From Planctomycetota bacterium (GTDB lineage: Bacteria; Planctomycetota; Planctomycetia; Pirellulales; UBA7805): 6,618 nucleotides of DNA. The notes beneath the pieces were generated by a model. It was not told the DNA's origin and searched no databases. It saw only the letters and a list, made by a program, of their open reading frames with translations. The translations under genes and the position numbers were made by a program. The stretch lies in contig JABABY010000116.1 in assembly GCA_014237955.1 (NCBI GenBank), positions 1 to 6,618 of the forward strand, in the 5' to 3' direction. Of this stretch, positions 5,410 through 6,618 are shown in pieces; positions within the stretch are counted from its first letter, which is position 1, and each line of letters opens with the position of its first letter.

Positions 5410-6411
5410 TCATTCCGGACCGTTTGCGTAAAACCGGCCTTCCCGAAAAGCGGCCGCCATCGCCTGCGGTACTTCAGCCTCGGCCAGCACCACATGGGCC
5501 CGGTTTTCCGCGACTCGCGCCTTCATTGCTTGCTCCTGTGCAACCGCTTCGGCGCGTCGCCTTTCCGCTGTCGCCTGAGCAACGCGAGTATCGGCCTCAG
5601 CCTGATCGGCCTGCAGACGGGCTCCGATATTTTCGCCCACATCAATATCCGCAATATCAATGGAGACAATTTCAAACGCGGTTTGCGCATCGAGGCCCCG
5701 AGCCAAGACCGCCTTGGAAATGCGATCTGGATTCTCCAACACGTCCAGATGGCTGTCTGCTGAACCGATCGACGTAATAATCCCCTCGCCAACCCTGGCA
5801 ACAACCGTGTCTTCAGTCGCCCCACCAATCAACTGTGCCAGGTTGGTTCGTACAGTAACACGAGCCGAAACTCTTAACTCGACACCATTACGGGCAATCG
5901 CACTGAGGGTTGGCTTCCTTGACTTTTTCGGGTCCGGACAATCGATGACTTTGGGATACACGCTCGTCCGCACCGCATCCAGGACATCCCGCCCAGCTAA
6001 GTCAATCGCGGCAGCCCGGTCAAAATCAAGATCCATACCGGCCCGATGGGCAGCGATAATGGCGCTGATGACATTGGGTACATTCCCGCGTGCGAGAAAA
6101 TGAGCTTCCAGCCTCTCGGTACTGATGCCTGTCTTCGGGTCGCTGCCCACACCCGCCTGCACAGCCATAATCTTCGCTTCTACAATGATTCGGGGATTGA
6201 CCTGACGGAATGTCATGCCGATGAGTGTCGAAAGCCTCACATACGCTCCCGACATATAGGCCCGGAACCACAGTTTGCCATAGAGCATGAGGACCACAAT
6301 CGTTCCAAAGATGACCAGGGCCAACAAGGATACGACGATAACAATTGTGGCGGTGGTCGTACCGGGCTCGACTGCCTCGGCGGCGAATACAATAGCACTA
6401 CGGAAGGTCAT
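5410..6411 (-). CDS. floA: Flotillin-like protein FloA
   Basis: FloA proteins are SPFH-family membrane scaffolds that form foci in the bacterial membrane and help organise functional membrane microdomains. The 333 residues match the usual length (B. subtilis FloA 331). A hydrophobic segment at about 20-44 is the membrane insertion. The SPFH region runs from about 58 to 235 and contains LEAHFLARGNV (101-111), AAIDLAGRDVLDAVRTSV (134-151), RVTVRTNLAQLIGGA (184-198) and VARVGEGIITSIGS (204-217). An Ala/Glu-rich coiled-coil at about 262-325 includes LQADQAEAD (266-274), QEQAMKARV (292-300) and EAEVPQAMAAAFREG (311-325). Compared with B. subtilis FloA (from memory), the segment CPDPKKSRKP (158-167) is a small charged insertion, and the C-terminus stops soon after FREG. 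The start at 6411 is backed by GAGGG 5 nt upstream; a GTG at 6477 would add 22 residues. No nfeD partner is visible within the window. Confidence 0.95.
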   Translation of the reverse strand: MTFRSAIVFAAEAVEPGTTTATIVIVVSLLALVIFGTIVVLMLYGKLWFRAYMSGAYVRLSTLIGMTFRQVNPRIIVEAKIMAVQAGVGSDPKTGISTERLEAHFLARGNVPNVISAIIAAHRAGMDLDFDRAAAIDLAGRDVLDAVRTSVYPKVIDCPDPKKSRKPTLSAIARNGVELRVSARVTVRTNLAQLIGGATEDTVVARVGEGIITSIGSADSHLDVLENPDRISKAVLARGLDAQTAFEIVSIDIADIDVGENIGARLQADQAEADTRVAQATAERRRAEAVAQEQAMKARVAENRAHVVLAEAEVPQAMAAAFREGRFYANGPE

Positions 6412-6416
6412 CTGTA

Positions 6417-6421
6417 CCCTC
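6417..6421 (-). promoter_or_regulatory. Ribosome binding site supporting the floA ATG at 6411
   Basis: Read on the - strand, GAGGG is 5 nt before the ATG at 6411-6409. The alternative GTG at 6477 has no comparable site, so the shorter reading of FloA is preferred. Confidence 0.6.
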
Positions 6422-6477
6422 GATGGATGTGGTGAGGCCAAACAAAGAAAACCCGCAATAAAGGACGATCCAGCCAC

Positions 6478-6618
6478 CTGAAAGCATAGCGGATTGGGGG
6501 TTAAAACAAAACCGGCTCAGACTGCGACGTACCGGAATAAAACGAAGGGGAACCAAGCGTACCACACCGCTACGGCCCCACTGAGCGTCCCTTTTGCTTA
6601 CCGGAACCGCCCTCGATA
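6478..6618. other. Region upstream of floA to the window edge
   Basis: No complete gene is seen in these 141 nt. On the - strand the frame entering at the window edge encodes about 15 residues, IEGGSGKQKGRSVGP, before a TAG at 6572-6570. This could be the C-terminus of an upstream gene but is too short to recognise, and may be chance. The rest is taken to be the floA leader and promoter region. Confidence 0.3.
6483..6511 (-). promoter_or_regulatory. Weak candidate promoter of floA
   Basis: On the - strand TATGCT (6488-6483) resembles a -10 element at four of six positions. TTGTTT (6509-6504) lies 15 nt and TTTTGT (6511-6506) 17 nt upstream as poor -35 elements. Transcription would start near 6476, downstream of or at the GTG of the longer reading, which fits the ATG at 6411. 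Weak evidence. Confidence 0.2.

Noticed and set aside
6412..6477. GTG start at 6477 adding 22 residues to FloA
   Set aside because: The ATG at 6411 has GAGGG 5 nt upstream, and the shorter protein matches usual FloA length. The longer N-terminus is weakly signal-like but unsupported.
6398..6487. Small - strand frame of 29 hydrophobic residues (starting MLSGGWIVL) overlapping the floA start
   Set aside because: Its ATG lies inside the candidate -10 element, it has no clear ribosome binding site, and short open frames are expected by chance.
6511..6540. Terminator for an upstream - strand gene (CCGG, loop, CCGG then TTTTGTTTT)
   Set aside because: Although a T-rich run follows, the stem has only four base pairs with a long loop, too weak to call.

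Overview
This window looks like ordinary chromosomal DNA from a bacterium of the Planctomycetota, most likely the Pirellula/Rhodopirellula/Blastopirellula group. That placement is an inference. It rests on the RNA polymerase omega subunit, which has a divergent N-terminus, on separate CoaC and CoaB proteins, on a FloA with a charged insertion, and on a secreted TPR protein with an acidic DPF-rich tail. No rRNA or other decisive marker is present.

Positions 1-4272 hold seven genes on the + strand, closely spaced and probably one operon: tpiA (5' end missing), secG, yicC, gmk, rpoZ, coaC and coaB. Gaps run from 18 to about 120 nt and none contains a convincing terminator. The order yicC-gmk-rpoZ-coaBC is an old arrangement shared with many bacteria (in Firmicutes yloC-remA-gmk-rpoZ-coaBC-priA). 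Here remA is absent and priA does not follow. The set combines glycolysis (TpiA), protein export (SecG), RNA turnover (YicC), GMP phosphorylation (Gmk), transcription (RpoZ) and coenzyme A synthesis (CoaC, CoaB). The coaC and coaB frames are the same and are separated by one TGA and six sense codons.

Positions 4273-4510 are a gene-free leader with a small GC hairpin, then a plausible sigma-70-type promoter and a good ribosome binding site. They lead into a + strand gene (4511-5287) for an exported protein with two TPR-like repeats and a disordered acidic tail. The tail ends in four 19-residue tandem repeats that carry DPF/NPF motifs and show an A-B-A-B pattern.

Positions 5288-5409 lie between convergent genes and contain two hairpins. 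On the - strand, 6411-5410 encodes a complete flotillin-like FloA. The last 200 or so bases hold its leader, a weak candidate promoter, and possibly the last codons of another - strand gene.

No mobile element, CRISPR array, tRNA or rRNA is seen. Most of the window is conserved housekeeping. The parts that merit a second look are the single-stop split of CoaC/CoaB, the repeat-tailed exported protein facing floA, and the perfect hairpin between the RNase gene yicC and gmk.
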